Shown: positions 11,392 through 22,999, counted from the first letter of the stretch. The stretch is DNA of 64,000 bases from Antrodiella citrinella (GCA_004802725.1 SGPM01000071.1:1-64000), one strand, 5' to 3'. Made by a program: numbers and translations. The notes: generated by a model from the letters alone, not told the origin.

Positions 11392-12033
11392 CTACACATT
11401 TCTGAACCCGGCCTCCAGGATGAGCAGCGTGACGATAATCGCCACCGAGCTGATCGTCAGCGCCGAACACCTGAACCTATGCATCTCCGCATCTGTATGC
11501 TTATAGTCAGATGCATGCCGCCATGCTTATGACGGTAGGGTACTTACAGACGTCCTCCCCAGGTCTCCAAGCTCCATACCACCAACACGGGAAGAACAAG
11601 AAGCCAGCGACGAATAATTTACTATGCAAAGGCCAATGCGATGGATCGCGAGGCGGAAGTGCTTCGATCTTGGGTCGCGTCTTTGCATCCTCTGAGAAGA
11701 GGTCCGGTCCTGCGCTCGGGCTTGCAGGGGTACCCTTCTCTGCGTATGCAGGTTGTACATGTTCTCTCTGCTAAAAGCAGTGTCAATGGCAGGATACGTG
11801 AAGATGTGCATACAACTTACCTGCCCTTCGGTGATTTCAGGTTGCTCAACACCAATCTCATTGATATACGAATCCGCCATGTACGGCTGTGTCGGCGTGC
11901 ATCAGCCCCCGTTCGGTGTAATATAGAAGAAGCCTACCCTCAAGTCGAGTGCCTCCCAGGGCGCAGCGCCGCCCTCAGTAGCAGTCACGGTCTGAGCCTC
12001 CAGGTCAATGTTCAAGTTGAGTGGTTCCGACAT
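11392..12033 (-). CDS. Small two-pass membrane protein, unknown function
   Basis: Four exons from the ATG at 12033 give MSEPLNLNIDLEAQTVTAT, then APWEALDLR, then PYMADSYINEIGVEQPEITEGQ-type acidic sequence. A Pro-rich linker ends in PPRDPSHWPLHSKL. Two hydrophobic segments follow: FVAGFLFFPCWWYGAWRPGED and, after a final splice, TISSVAIIVTLLILEAG, ending FRNV at 11392. About 150 aa, with an N-terminal cytosolic half and a hairpin of two helices. The aromatic WWYGAW motif with a preceding Pro-Cys looks conserved. I do not recognise the family. The last intron uses the acceptor at CATACAG; the alternative TATAAG acceptor hits a stop, which supports this choice. Confidence 0.65.
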
Positions 12034-12302
12034 GATGACAACAGAGAAAGGCGGGGAACATAGTGGGACGACGAGGTCATATATATGGTGGTCGGATCTC
12101 TAGCGTCTTCATTGGTTCATTCGACGTCAAGAACTATGGAATGCCAGTCACCTTTCTCGGACGGACGTGCATTCGATTCTTCCCCGCTGGCGCTTACAGC
12201 CGCGCAGTGAGCCGAGTAGCTTGCGAGCAACGTCGCGTGGCCGTCATTGACACAGTGGTGATCGTATCGTAAAATAGGCACAGCACACGCCACCGAAAAT
12301 GC

Positions 12303-14560
12303 TCAACCATACCGCTTAGGTTCAGCAGGCTGTCCTCCCACCGTCTCTGTCTCTTCCTCCTCCTCGGCAAACCAATCTTGTACCGTCCTCGTCTCCTCGG
12401 GCGTGGCGATGTTGACAATCGTTGATTTGCTTTGCGAGTCTGTGGCGAATGATGATCAGAGAACAATGATATCGCCACAAAGTAGAAGCACTTACAGGCC
12501 TCGAACGCTTCCATGCCGTTCTCTCTTCCTATGCCGCTGTCTTTCATACCACCCCTGCGTGAACCGTTCAAGTAAGATTTAAGACAAGACTTTTAACACA
12601 AAACGTACCATGGTGAACTAGGGTCGTTCCTGTGGTGGGTGTTCACCCATACGAGGCCACTCTCAATGGCATCAGCAACCCGATGCGCACGCGACAGGTT
12701 CTCCGTCCAAATTCCCGCACCCAATCCATACCGACAATCATTCGCCAGCGCCACACCTTCCGCCTCGCTCTAAACAAACCCAACTTCAGCCTCATCAAAA
12801 CACCACATCACAAACGACCACAAACTGACCTGGAACTGCTTGACCACAACAACAGGCCCAAACACCTCTTCCCGCCACAAGATATCTTCCACCGGAACAT
12901 CCTCGATGACCGTAGGCGGGAAGAAGCTGCCCTTGGAGAAGTCGAACCCATCCAGCTCCGACTTGCCCGTCATGCGCTCGCCGCCTGTTAGGATCTTGCC
13001 TGGCCGCTCGCGTTCGAGGTGGATCATGTGCTCGATGCGTTTCAGGTGGCGCTGGTTGATGACGGACCCCATGGTGGACCTGGGGTTCAGAGCTGGATCA
13101 ATCAGGTCAGATCAACAAGGGGTGTGGGTGTGGCGATGAAGAGGGAGGACGCTTACGGTTACCCATCCGACGTCGGATGCTCTCGACTTTGGCCACGAAG
13201 AGAGACATGAACTTGTCGTAGATGCCCTTTTGGACGATGAGGCGGGACCCGGATACGCATGTCTGGCCAGACGCTATGAAGCATGCGAACGCTGCGCCGT
13301 TCGCGGCTGCTTCTGGGTCTGCGTCGTCGAATACGACGATGGGAGTCTATGTTGGAAGTCAATGAATATGCGGTGGACTGTGAACAATGACGTGTGTGAT
13401 TTGCGTACCTTGCCTCCCAATTCGGCTGTGAACGCAGACAAATTGGAACCTACGATCCCTCCCAAATGTCGTCCAGCTTTCGTTCCCGCAGTGATGTCCA
13501 CCTTCCTCACAAGAGGATTAGAAGCTAAATGTTTTGCGGTCTCTGGACCCCCAGGTAGGACCGAAAGGACACCCACAGGCACTGGAGATGATGTCAATTC
13601 TAAGGCGCATTTGAGCCACATTCTGCTTCGTCACTCACATCCAGCCTGGACGGCGAGTTCCGCGAACTGCAATACGCTCAAAGGCGCATGCTCAGATGGT
13701 TTGACTATGACAGAGTTTCCAGTGGCCAACGCTGGTGCAATCTTCTTGATTGCAATAAGGAGGGGGTGGTTGAAAGGCTGGGATGGCAAAGCTTCAGCAA
13801 CCATGTGTTAGAATGGTAGCAATTTAAATACTCACAGTAATCTGGCCAACGACACCCAAGGGTACCCGCTTCACATAATTCAACAGTGGTCCCTGCGTAG
13901 GCGCAACGAAAGCACTACTTGTGCGAAGTAACGCTGCATAGTAATCACTAAGAACCAGTCACGCAAATGCCAAAGAAATCATGAGATTCGCGACACGTAC
14001 AGCCATTCTGGTATTCGCGACAACTGCGCCATCATCTCCCTAATCGTCCTTCCCGTCTGCTCCGACTCCATCCTCGCCATATCCGGGATGACTTCCTCCA
14101 GGTCGCGGGCTAGGATCGTCACCGTAGCTGAACGCTCCAGTGCGGGCAGCTTGGACCAGGAACCGAGTTTAAATACGTCTTGGGCATCGCGGACTGTTCT
14201 GTAGACATCGTCTTCTGACGCTGTGACGACACTGGAAGCAAAATTGTCAGAAGCGGACGAGATAGTTTGGAGGGAACGAGCATACGTAGATAACAGTGCC
14301 CCTGTAGCAGGGTTGCGAACTTTCAGTCTATGAATACAGATGAGTAAGACGTGGAAAATGAACTTGATACACGCACTCCGTTCGTCCAGCAGACAATTCT
14401 GGCAAGGGGCCCTCGAGCAGGACATGATGTGCGAATGGACTGTAACGACTTGAGTAAGTGATCGCACTGTTCCCCCTGGGCTGTATACGTAGTTCAATGA
14501 GGGTCTTCAATGATAAATCTCAAGTAAACTCACCAGTTTCACCTTCAATGCTCGTACCAT
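12303..14560 (-). CDS. NAD(P)-dependent aldehyde dehydrogenase
   Basis: ALDH superfamily enzyme oxidising an aldehyde to its acid. Exon joins give MVRALKVKLPRGNSAITY, then GRTELKVRNPATGALL, RMESEQTGRTIREMM, VPLGVVGQIT, and QPFNHPLLIAIKKIAPALA with GNSVIVKPSEHAPLSVL. The catalytic general base is Glu in FTAELGGK and the nucleophile is Cys in ASGQTCVSGSR. The C-terminal cofactor and substrate region reads EEVFGPVVVVKQF, then GLVWVNTHHRNDPSSPWGG and MKDSGIGRENG. The stop at 12303 follows EPKRYG. Length is about 520 aa. It is nearest to the betaine-aldehyde-dehydrogenase-like group (Msc7 type of fungi), but the substrate cannot be read from sequence. The N-terminal exon is only nine codons. Confidence 0.9.
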
Positions 14561-14801
14561 GATAATTGACGGTGGTCAAGAGGCCAGACCTGGCGAAGCG
14601 CGCATTGACCACAATTGAGCGCTTTTGTTTTATGGGCGTTTGCTATTGCAGAGTAGCGTGGTCCTCAAGTACCCATTGATACATGTTTGTAAACAATCAA
14701 AATAAATGCAGAAACACGACATAATTTCTTGTCTACAATTGCGGCATACCACTGTATGAACTCGACCAAAACTCGACTGAACAACATTCACCGCAGAACG
14801 C

Positions 14802-14826
14802 GACGCGATCACGTGCGTCTCACGTG
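14802..14826. promoter_or_regulatory. GACGCGATCACGTG element plus second CACGTG, ALDH/RCC1 promoter
   Basis: GACGCG (14802-14807) is directly followed by CACGTG (14810-14815), and another CACGTG lies at 14821-14826. The region separates the divergent ALDH (ATG 14560) and RCC1 (ATG 15077). The same 14-nt layout recurs at 24537-24550. Confidence 0.5.
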
Positions 14827-15076
14827 TAAAGCACGCGCCGCCGGCGCATTGTTCCGAGTTCGGGCGGCAAATATTTCCTAGAGGACCAATTCTCGGCTAA
14901 GGCAAGTTTGAACGAGACCACTATTGGTGGTGGCCGCCTTGTCTCAGACACGTCTATTGTTCTCTCCAGGACGTATTTTAGTCGGGGACATTGCAACGTT
15001 CCTGTCCATCTACCTCTTCCTCTCCCAGTTCACTGCCATCTATCTCGCTCCCAACCTCAACTCCAATCGAACAGTC

Positions 15077-16865
15077 ATGCCTCCAAGGCGGTCCACTCGC
15101 GCTGCTTCCATCAAGCCAGCCTCAGGAGCTGTGGAAAAGCCTGTAGCTAAGCCGGCTTCCAAAGCCGTACCTAAACCTGCCTCAAAGGCTGTCCCCAAGC
15201 CCACTCGAGGCGCAAAACGTCCTGCGTCTCCCGAGAACGATCCTCCCCCTCCAGCGAAACGTTCGCGCGCACCGCCCAAGGTCATCGAGAACGGTGTCAA
15301 CGGTGTCGCATCAAGGACTTCGAGCGTGAACGAGAAGGAAACGGAGAAGGTCGTTGTGGTCCCGCGTAAGCCTGCCGGTCGTCCTCGCGCTCCTCGTCAT
15401 GTCGCAGCTGGCCCGCCTGCGGTCCCTCTTCCTACCCCACCTGAGCACACCCGTCCTGCTGCGCAACTCTTTGTCTGGGGTGCGGGCAACTTTGGGCAAT
15501 TTGGCATGGGTCCTGACGCGCTTGGTGATTTTGAGAAGCCGAAGAGGAATCCGTGGATCGAGAATGCGATCGAGGAAGGCAAGTTTGGTGAGGAGGGTGC
15601 TGGCCTCGAAGCTATTGCAGCTGGTGGCTTGCATACGCTTTTGATTGACGAGAAGGGCACTGTAAGTATCGTCGTTTCATTTGGTGGCCCACACATGTTG
15701 ACTTTTTTCAGGTGTGGTCATGCGGTGTTAACGATGACGCTGCGCTTGGACGAATCACGAACAACGTGCCAAACCCCGACAAGGAGGGCGAATTCCTTGA
15801 TATTGATACTCTGACGAGTCAGCCATACCCGCTGCAAACCTTGGTAGACGAGGGCTTCCGCGCAGTGCGGATTGCTGCCGGTGATAGCATCTCCGCTGCG
15901 CTCAGCGACCAGGGTGATTTGCGCGTCTGGGGATCCTTCCGAGTAAGTTCATCTAAGATTAGACTTTTGTTGTCCCTCATCTGATTATATGCGCGCAGGG
16001 AGTCGAAGGCCTTCTAGGATTCTCTAGCGGCCACAAGCACCAAGTGCTGCCGGCGCCCATTCTCGACTTGAAGGCAAAGCCTGGAGCCGACGTAGAGAAG
16101 TTCTCCGCAGTTGTCGCGGGCAACAATCACCTTCTCGTACTCACTTCAAGCGGTGGCCTGTATGCCTGGGGTGCCGGTGAGCAGGGCCAGCTTGGCCGTC
16201 GCGTCTTGGAGCGTCGCAAAATCCATGGCACTGTACCAGAGAAGATCGTTCTCGGAACACGCACTCACAAAGCTGTCCTCGTCGGAGCCGGGGCCTACAC
16301 ATCTTTCGCTGTGGATGACAAAGGTGAAGTGTGGGCTTGGGGTCTGAACAACATGGGTCAAACAGGCACTGGATATCGCGGCAATCAACACTCCGAGGTG
16401 TCGCTGCCAAAGAGAGTGGTTGGGATTAGTAAGGAAGAGTTGGGTGGTATAGAGCACGTCGTTCAGATCGCCGGTGGCGAACACCATACCCTCTTCCTCA
16501 CCTCGGCTGGCAAAGTTTATGCGTGCGGCCGAGCGGACGGTGGCCAACTTGGGTTAGGACCGAATGACGAAGCGTTCGAGGACGCTGCGTTCCCCGATAT
16601 GCTCGAAACGCCTGCCTTAGTCACCTTCCCTGATGAGGACGACCCCATCGTGCACATTGCGGCGGGGCTCCGCAACAATTTAGCCGTGTCCCAAGGTGGT
16701 GCGCTGTTCTGTTGGGGATCCGGACCTCAGGGAGAACTCGGCGCTGGAGAGGATGAAGTTAAGACACCGAAGGCAATTGTGAGGAAAGAAGGAGGCTCAT
16801 GGGCTTCTGTTGTTGCCTCGTGCGGAGGTCAACATTCCATGGCGTTGTTGAGGAAGAAGTCATAG
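15077..16865 (+). CDS. RCC1-family guanine nucleotide exchange factor for Ran
   Basis: Chromatin-bound Ran GEF that builds the nuclear RanGTP gradient (Srm1/Pim1/RCC1 orthologue). Three exons: 15077-15661, 15712-15942 and 15999-16865. An N-terminal basic tail of about 100 residues contains a tandem KPASKAVP repeat and KRPASPEND, matching the DNA- and histone-contacting tail of RCC1. Propeller blades follow: LFVWGAGNFGQFGMG, VWSCGVNDDAALGR, LRVWGSF, LYAWGAGEQGQLGRR, VWAWGLNNMGQTGTG, VYACGRADGGQLGLG and LFCWGSGPQGELGAGED, i.e. seven repeats. The loop GGEHHTLFLT and the terminal CGGQHSMALLRKK are typical. Upstream in-frame codons from 14924 are more likely 5' UTR because they would put a hydrophobic stretch ahead of the nuclear tail. 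Confidence 0.94.
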
Positions 16866-17218
16866 TGTATTTTCCAGTCGCGTTGCAGTCGTTCTCATTC
16901 TCTCCGCCTCCGTGAAACCTACTCACTCATAGAATGGACTGTCGTCTGCTATTCATTTTTCTCGCTCCCTGCCCATTATTCACTGACCCTTCTACATTGT
17001 TCTATCTCATCCATCGCATTCAACTTTACCTTGTAATCCTTCCCATTCCCATCACGCTATCTTATTCTCCCTCCCACAAGACTGTTTCCGAGAATTCTAT
17101 GGATTGCCAACGATAAATTCACTTGACGTTCTTTCTATAATATTGACAAACGTGTGTGCTTGCATTCGGAGTTTCATAAATTGAAGTTCATAAGGTAGGC
17201 GACTTGATAGTCTCAAAC

Positions 17219-17254
17219 CAAGACCCTCCACGGCTGCGCGGGTGGAGGGTCTTG
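17219..17254. repeat. Perfect 13-bp hairpin, GC-rich loop
   Basis: Left arm CAAGACCCTCCAC (17219-17231) pairs perfectly with GTGGAGGGTCTTG (17242-17254) around the 10-nt loop GGCTGCGCGG. It lies about 350 bp after the RCC1 stop. Confidence 0.8.
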
Positions 17255-17308
17255 TCGCAAAGTAGGATTCTGATAGACATGTATTTTGATACGTTTTTTA
17301 TAGATTGT

Positions 17309-17329
17309 GATTGTTATGTCATAACAATC
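17309..17329. repeat. 10-bp near-continuous palindrome
   Basis: GATTGTTATG, one T, then CATAACAATC, followed by TTTTTC. AT-rich and 55 bp after the GC-rich hairpin. Confidence 0.7.
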
Positions 17330-17699
17330 TTTTTCTTATCGCGCGTACAAATGATTTGAAACGAGTTGGACCTGTGAGTGTCACACCCCATCACGCTCGG
17401 CCTCATCCATGAGATCACACATCATACATCAATAGTCTATTCTAACTCTATCGTGCAACACCTCTATGCAGCATGGTCAAGCCGCGCTCGACATCCACTG
17501 TCTCTACTCTTCCTATCTCTACAAAGCGTGACGCACGTCCATGTACTCCACCTTCGGACCACTCGCTAGCTAGCCCACACACGCCAGATCACTCTGTCGC
17601 TGCATCGGGACTCGGAACTCCGGATCTGTATGTGCGCCAAGTCCGACTCCGCAGACGAGACGTCCAGTTGTATCGATCTCCGAGACACCGTGGCCTCGT

Positions 17700-18815
17700 C
17701 TCGGAGGGAGAGTTGCTGTGAAAAAACTCATCAGCACAACTGAGGAGATTTTCGGATATAAACCCCTAGGTGTTAGATCCTCAATCTTCAGCAACTTCCA
17801 GCGACCATCTAGCTTGTTTCGTTCGAAGAGAGGCAATGCCTTGTTGTACGCGGGCGTAATGCGGCACGAGTGAAAGCAGCTGGGAGTGAAAAAATGGCCA
17901 GCGTTGTAGCGTTAATTTGATGAGTCATGGAATCAAGTCGTTGAGATGCTTTGTGGTTCGTGAAATTGATGTTGTCGTAGACGATACCGAACAGCCTGTC
18001 GCTAGTGAGGACAAACTTGCGAGCTCGAATTTTGGCATCCTCGGAGAGTGTCCTGAGGGCACGTTGTACGGTACTGCAAAGTAACTCGTCAGTGATGGGT
18101 ATTCTGGGATGAGAATGACATAACTCAACTCGTAACTCACTGACAGACCCATAGCATGTAGAACATCTATGATCCGCCGGCTTGCCCCGCAACTTGCAAG
18201 AAAGATGCCGCACAGAAGCTAGAACGTGTCTGTCCCGCGGTTGCGCTTGTATAGAAGAATACTGATTACAATGAGAATAGCCTGGAGACATTTAAAACGC
18301 AGCTAGATCCTTATAGAAGAGGCACATACCTGACTTGCAGAATCTGCTTTTCCGGGCTTCTCTGTAGCATTCCAATGCTCGTAATTGTTCGGGGCAGTCA
18401 GGAGTGCATTGAGCACAAAGAAAAGGCACAGTAACAGGGTCATGTAGATGTCGTAGATTTTTCGGAGGCCAAAGTCGGTCGTGAGGAACGGTATGGTGAG
18501 GCCGGGTGCAGAAATCTTGAGTTCTGGGTTCTGGATAGCTGCAGTAGATTCCTTCACTAACATTTTGACTGCTTTTGCTGTAACAATGCTGTTGGGTTTC
18601 GCTCTTGCACCCCCTGCAGGCACAGAGTCGGTCCAAACATCAAGGATACGTTCTGGCCCAAAAGTATTGCCGCAAACTGGAGCTACCTCAGATGAACGAA
18701 AAAAATCGACAAAGAAGTCGTTCGCGAAGCGCCAGCCTCGTTCACGAATATAGTCAGTCACAGATCGAATGTCTTTCTTGGACGAAGAGGAAGGAGCTGG
18801 AGGATCGGCGTCCAT
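17700..18815 (-). pseudogene. Degenerate DUF6589-like gene, N-terminal part only
   Basis: From the ATG at 18815 (MDADPPAPSSSSKKDIRSVT) the frame reads YIRERGWRFANDFFVDFF, like the N-terminus of mushroom DUF6589 proteins. Splicing reaches AILIVISILLYKRNRG and DTF, then an in-frame TAG at 18229-18231. The same frame continues LLCGIFLASCGASRRIIDVL and HAMGLSVSYELS, which is family-like. A later exon reads RKFVLTSDRLFGIVYDNINF and THQINATTLAIFSLP, the recognisable DNIN motif, then hits a second stop soon after. The long C-terminal half normal in this family is missing. These genes are often multicopy and suspected to be mobile-element derived. My family naming rests on remembered motif resemblance. 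Confidence 0.65.
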
Positions 18816-18840
18816 ATTGGAACAGTGCTGAGGAGAACGT

Positions 18841-18894
18841 CTAACGCGACCGTGACGCGACGCGTTGACGCGTTAGCGCGCTGTGACCCACGTG
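18841..18894. promoter_or_regulatory. Inverted GACGCG cluster with CACGTG upstream of the DUF6589-like pseudogene
   Basis: CTAACGCG (18841-18848) is inverted at 18869-18876 (CGCGTTAG), with two further GACGCG copies between, and CACGTG at 18889-18894. It sits 26-80 bp upstream of the pseudogene ATG. The rest of 18895-19424 shows no gene. Confidence 0.45.
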
Positions 18895-19424
18895 TGACCC
18901 ATTGAAAATTGATGTGACGAGACCGTTCTTATCTCGGTAACAACCCGGAGTAATAAAATTTCTATCAAAACACAAGTCTATTAGAATCCTACTTTGCGAC
19001 TTTCACTGATCTGAGCTATGGCATTGTTGGGTTTTTCGTACGGCATCCGAGTCTGCTACGCTATCGTCAAGTACAAAGCACTGAGCACTACGCTTTCTTC
19101 AATATGACGGCATGTCTCATATTACATCGCAGACACGTATCGAAAGGTTCTAAGTCCGACGGAGGGTTCCCAGACTTCCTGGCTAAGGTTCCAAGTACCC
19201 TGCACATCCGGATCAACGTCTGAACCCCTCGGACGGGGGTTACACCTGGAATGTGCATGCTGCCATCTTCAAGGTACAGACCTTGTCACATATCCGCGTT
19301 TGTGCTTTACTCATCTTTGTGCTTTACTCATCCGCGATCTCGCCTCCTCCAGGAATGATATAAAGCATCAAGCAGAAACCTGAACAGATTCCATCATCAC
19401 CCGCATCGCTTGCCTCGTACCACC

Positions 19425-20608
19425 ATGAACCCAGCCAACTACAAAGATCTCGTCAACTCTCGTGGTTACAAGTACCATTACTACGCTGTTGCCGCCGAGG
19501 CAGACAATTTGACGATTGTCTTGGTGCACGGCTGGCCCAACACTTCCAGGGCGTGGCGTCTCGTAGTCCCTTTCTTCGAAGAGAAAGGCTATGGCGTCAT
19601 CGTTCCCGACATGCTCGCGTACGGAGGCACTGACAAGCCTACCGACTACAAGGAATACCAATTCAGTCTCTTGAACAAGGACATCGTTGATATCCTCGAC
19701 GCAGAGGGTGTCAAGCAGGCTGTTGCCGTCGGTCACGATTGGTGAGTTGCCTAGGCTCCCTCCTTGTGGTGACCTTGAATTAAGTACGCGAACGGTCTCT
19801 AGGGGTTGCGGCATCGTATCACGTCTCCCAAATTTCTTTCCGGAGCGTTTCATAGCATATGCGTTCCTGAACGTTCCATGGTCTGCACCGAGCCCCAACT
19901 TCAACTTTGAGCAGTTTTTGGCGCAAACGAAGGCTCTCACAGGATATGAGAACTTTGCATACTGGTACTTCTTCTCTGAGGAGGGTGCAGATAAGATTAT
20001 GGAAGACCATGTGAGTGTACCACTCTAAAGCGCATGTCGCTTCGAACTCTAACGCGAATCATGTCAGATCGAGTCCCTCATGAGTACTATCTTCCCCAAA
20101 GAACACCATACGATGAAGGATGCTTTCGCTGTTAGAGACGCGTTCAAAAAGTTGCTGCTTAGTGACTTCAAAGCTCCTGTGGGAGATTTCCTCACCGAGG
20201 AGGAGCAGCAAATCTTCGTCGATACGTTCCGAAAGAACGGCTTCGCAGCTCCCCTTTGCTACTACAAGATCATGACGGCCAACGCCAGGAACTCGGATGA
20301 CGCTAGTAAGTTGCTTCTATAATTGAAGGATGTCTCATCTAAATAGCTATGCAGCCATCCCCGAATCTCGACTCCTCCCACCTCTCTCAAGCCCGCTGTT
20401 CTTCGGCGCTGCTCTCCAAGATCCTGTCTGCCTTCCTTCCGTTGGAAGGGCTGCGATGGCTACGTTACCGGACCATAACGTCACTATCAAGGATTTCGAC
20501 GGTGATCATTGGTTGTTGGAATATCCCGCGACTGCAGAGGCTGTGAAACATGAGTTGCATGCATGGTTCGAGAGCACCGTGAAACCTACTCTGAAAGCTC
20601 GTGTGTAA
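19425..20608 (+). CDS. Soluble epoxide hydrolase-like alpha/beta hydrolase
   Basis: Hydrolyses epoxides to diols through a covalent ester on an Asp; in fungi used for detoxification or oxylipin metabolism. The start at 19425 gives MNPANYKDLVNSRGYKYHYY. The oxyanion motif is VLVHGWPNTSRAWR, then GYGVIVPDMLAYGGTDKP. The nucleophile is Asp in AVAVGHDWG, split by an intron after W. A cap domain follows (ENFAYWYFFSEEGADKIMEDH, with the lid Tyr residues). The last exon must use the acceptor at ATGCAG (about 20357), which gives TIPESRLLPPLSSPLFFGA and the catalytic His in KDFDGDHWLLEYP. The earlier acceptor at AAATAG would lose that His. About 335 aa. A TATA-like GATATAAAG lies near 19358. Confidence 0.9.
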
Positions 20609-20877
20609 TATCTGGTGACGTCACGCATTGTACTTGTATACGAGAAGCTCTTAAGCCGGTGCATTAATCTTCCTGATAACTATTGTTTTAGACATGTGTA
20701 TTGTGTCCGGTGTCAATTGTGCAATCTTGATAAGTCATCGTTCTTCCATTGCTTCGGACATGAACATCCAATCATATTGATAATTCAACGACTGACATGA
20801 ACCATGAGGATAACACCCCTCGCCCTTGCGTTTGTATATAACATTGGGATTGGACCTCAGATTATTCCCCAGCCGCC
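20609..20877. promoter_or_regulatory. Promoter of the C2-NACHT gene
   Basis: 269 bp between two plus-strand genes. A TATA-like GTATATAAC lies about 45 nt upstream of the ATG at 20878. Confidence 0.45.
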
Positions 20878-22999
20878 ATGTTTTCCTCTCCGTCTTACGC
20901 GTCCTCATCCAGTTCTACTCTCGAAACTCCGGACATAGAAAACGTCGGCGTTGGCTTGCAAGTCAATTGCACCCCACCTTTGAACGTGGCCCCGCGAACG
21001 GGGGTCATCGTCGTGGAGTTGACCAGTGAGTCGTGTTCATTCAACCGTACCAGTCGATGGCCGACTAATTTCATTTTAAGTCATCTCAGCTCTAAACTTG
21101 CCTCTCACAAGATTTAGAGTGAAGCAGCCTAATCCGAGGCTAACCGTCATAACCGATGGTACACCCGCATCTTACCAAACAGCGACCGCACACAGAAGCA
21201 TAAATCCTACCTGGAATGAGTCCATACAAATGTATGTATCTTTCTCGCAAATTGAGCGCGGTTCGTCGGCTGACTCTGCTTGTGCAGCACTTTCAAAGAC
21301 CTTGATTCCTCGATCCATTTCCAGATAGCTCACAACTCCAACATCCCAACATACGAATACGTGCTCGGGGAGGCCACCATCACGGTCAGAACCCTGCCCA
21401 GTCGGATCTCACAGACGCTTGAACTTCCCCTCAACCCCGTCGATCTTCCCGGGCTCGAACACTGCGGATCGGTCATTATATCAGCTCGCCGGACCGTCGC
21501 ACGGAAGGTCGAGAGCCAGTATGGTGGCAGGACGTTCTCCACCAAGATAGCAATACTGGGTTCCCCTCGGACATTCAGCCTCGCCAGAACTCTGACAGGA
21601 GACACGCAAAATACCAAAGGGTTGCATGCATTCCTTCGGGTGCTCGCGCAGCTAGAGACTCTGGATAAACTCACACAAGAAGTTCTAGAGGTGAGAGTCA
21701 AACCACGAGCTGTTTGCCGTTGTGTCACACTGTCTGATCGCCTCGTGTAGTTCTACCCCTTGGTTCCCTTGACATGGTCAATGATGTCAACACTATTCAA
21801 GGTATGTCTTTGATCCTTGCACAGCATGTCAAGACATTAAACTCCCAAAATCAACAGGCTATCAATAGTACAGCAGAATTCGAGAAAGACGCGAAGGTCG
21901 CTGACCTTCTTCAAGAGATGTCCGAAGTATATCATTTCGTGGACGAATTTCAGACGACGCCTGTGATGTTCATGACCCTACAATTTATCATGACCCGAAT
22001 ACTCAAGCAGACGATTGACTGCGGGATCTTCCTACAGGAATACTTTGAGATCGGTTTTGCCGGTAAGTCCACGAGAATTGGAACTGAGATAGTGCACGTT
22101 CAATCGCGACTGACATTCGCATTTCAGGGCGTCTTCGTCGCTCGCGATTTGAGACAATTAAAATCCTGAGGACATATATCCGAAGCTTTCAAACATTCCA
22201 CAGAGCCCTTAGGAGCGGCATTTCGCCGTCTAACAGACAGTCAATATCTTTCCCTTCCAGTAGCGGCGTACAGTTGCTAGGTGCGAGTTTACTTAAATGT
22301 CGTGTGCTTCGATAACTGAGCTCATAAATTTTCTTAGTGATGGATGCGCATATAAAGAGGCTGAACCCCGTTGAGATGGATGGTGCTCATCGCGTTCCGT
22401 GCCCACCTCGCACTTCACTAAATATACTGCAAGATATCTCGGACTGGATTATTGATGCACACGAGAGGAGCACCATTTTGTGGCTTCGTGGGAGATCTCA
22501 GTCGGAACGGAGTATGGTCGCTACAACCGTGGCGCATTTCTTTCGAGACCTGTCTCGACTTGGAGCCTTCATCTTCTTTGACTCCGCCGATACGCCACCG
22601 AGGCGGAACCCGACCTTTCTCTTCAGGACCATCGCCGCCCAGCTTGCGACATTTAACCCTTCCATCGCTGAAGCTGTCGTTTCTGCCATTCAGACCATAC
22701 CATCCATAGCGCAGGCCACACTTGCACTGCAATTCTCCGAGCTTCTCCTCAAGCCGTTACTCCTCCACCAGGAGTCTAATACGCAATACGAAGGACCGAT
22801 TGTCATCGTCATTGATGGCTTGGATGGATGCGAAGCAGGTCCAGCCAGGGATGCTGTTCTCTCCGTCCTGGCCGAACAGTCAAGCAAGCTGCCCCGATTT
22901 GTCCGGATGGTGGTTACATCCTCCCCTGCACCCGACATATGTGATGTTTTCAGGCAGAGAACCGTCTCCTTGAAGGAAATGGATGATATGGCTGCATGA
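20878..22999 (+). CDS. C2-NACHT (STAND/NLR-like) protein, degenerate and truncated
   Basis: Starts MFSSPSYASSSSS, then a C2-like beta sandwich across three exons: VIVVELTIISALNLPLTRF, PNPRLTVITDGT, HRSINPTWNESIQITF, EYVLGEATITVRTL. A helical middle (about residues 180-370) leads to the NACHT core SDWIIDAHERSTILWLRGRS. The Walker A site reads GRSQSERSM where active proteins have GxxGxGKS, so the P-loop Gly and Lys are lost. Walker B reads PIVIVIDGLDGC instead of the usual VIDALDEC. The frame stops at 22999 after RTVSLKEMDDMAA, only about 200 residues into NACHT, with no C-terminal repeats. In mushrooms such proteins are candidate non-self recognition receptors. This one may be a decoy, a regulator or a decaying gene. 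Confidence 0.75.

Larger units (their letters stand above)
16866..17699. other. Intergenic region with two hairpins
   Basis: Downstream of RCC1. Contains the 3' UTR of RCC1 and the two inverted repeats listed separately. Short frames at 17378-17721 have no family support. Confidence 0.5.

Noticed and set aside
17473..17721. Plus-strand frame downstream of RCC1
   Set aside because: No upstream exon, no domain, and it overlaps the remnants of the pseudogene on the other strand.
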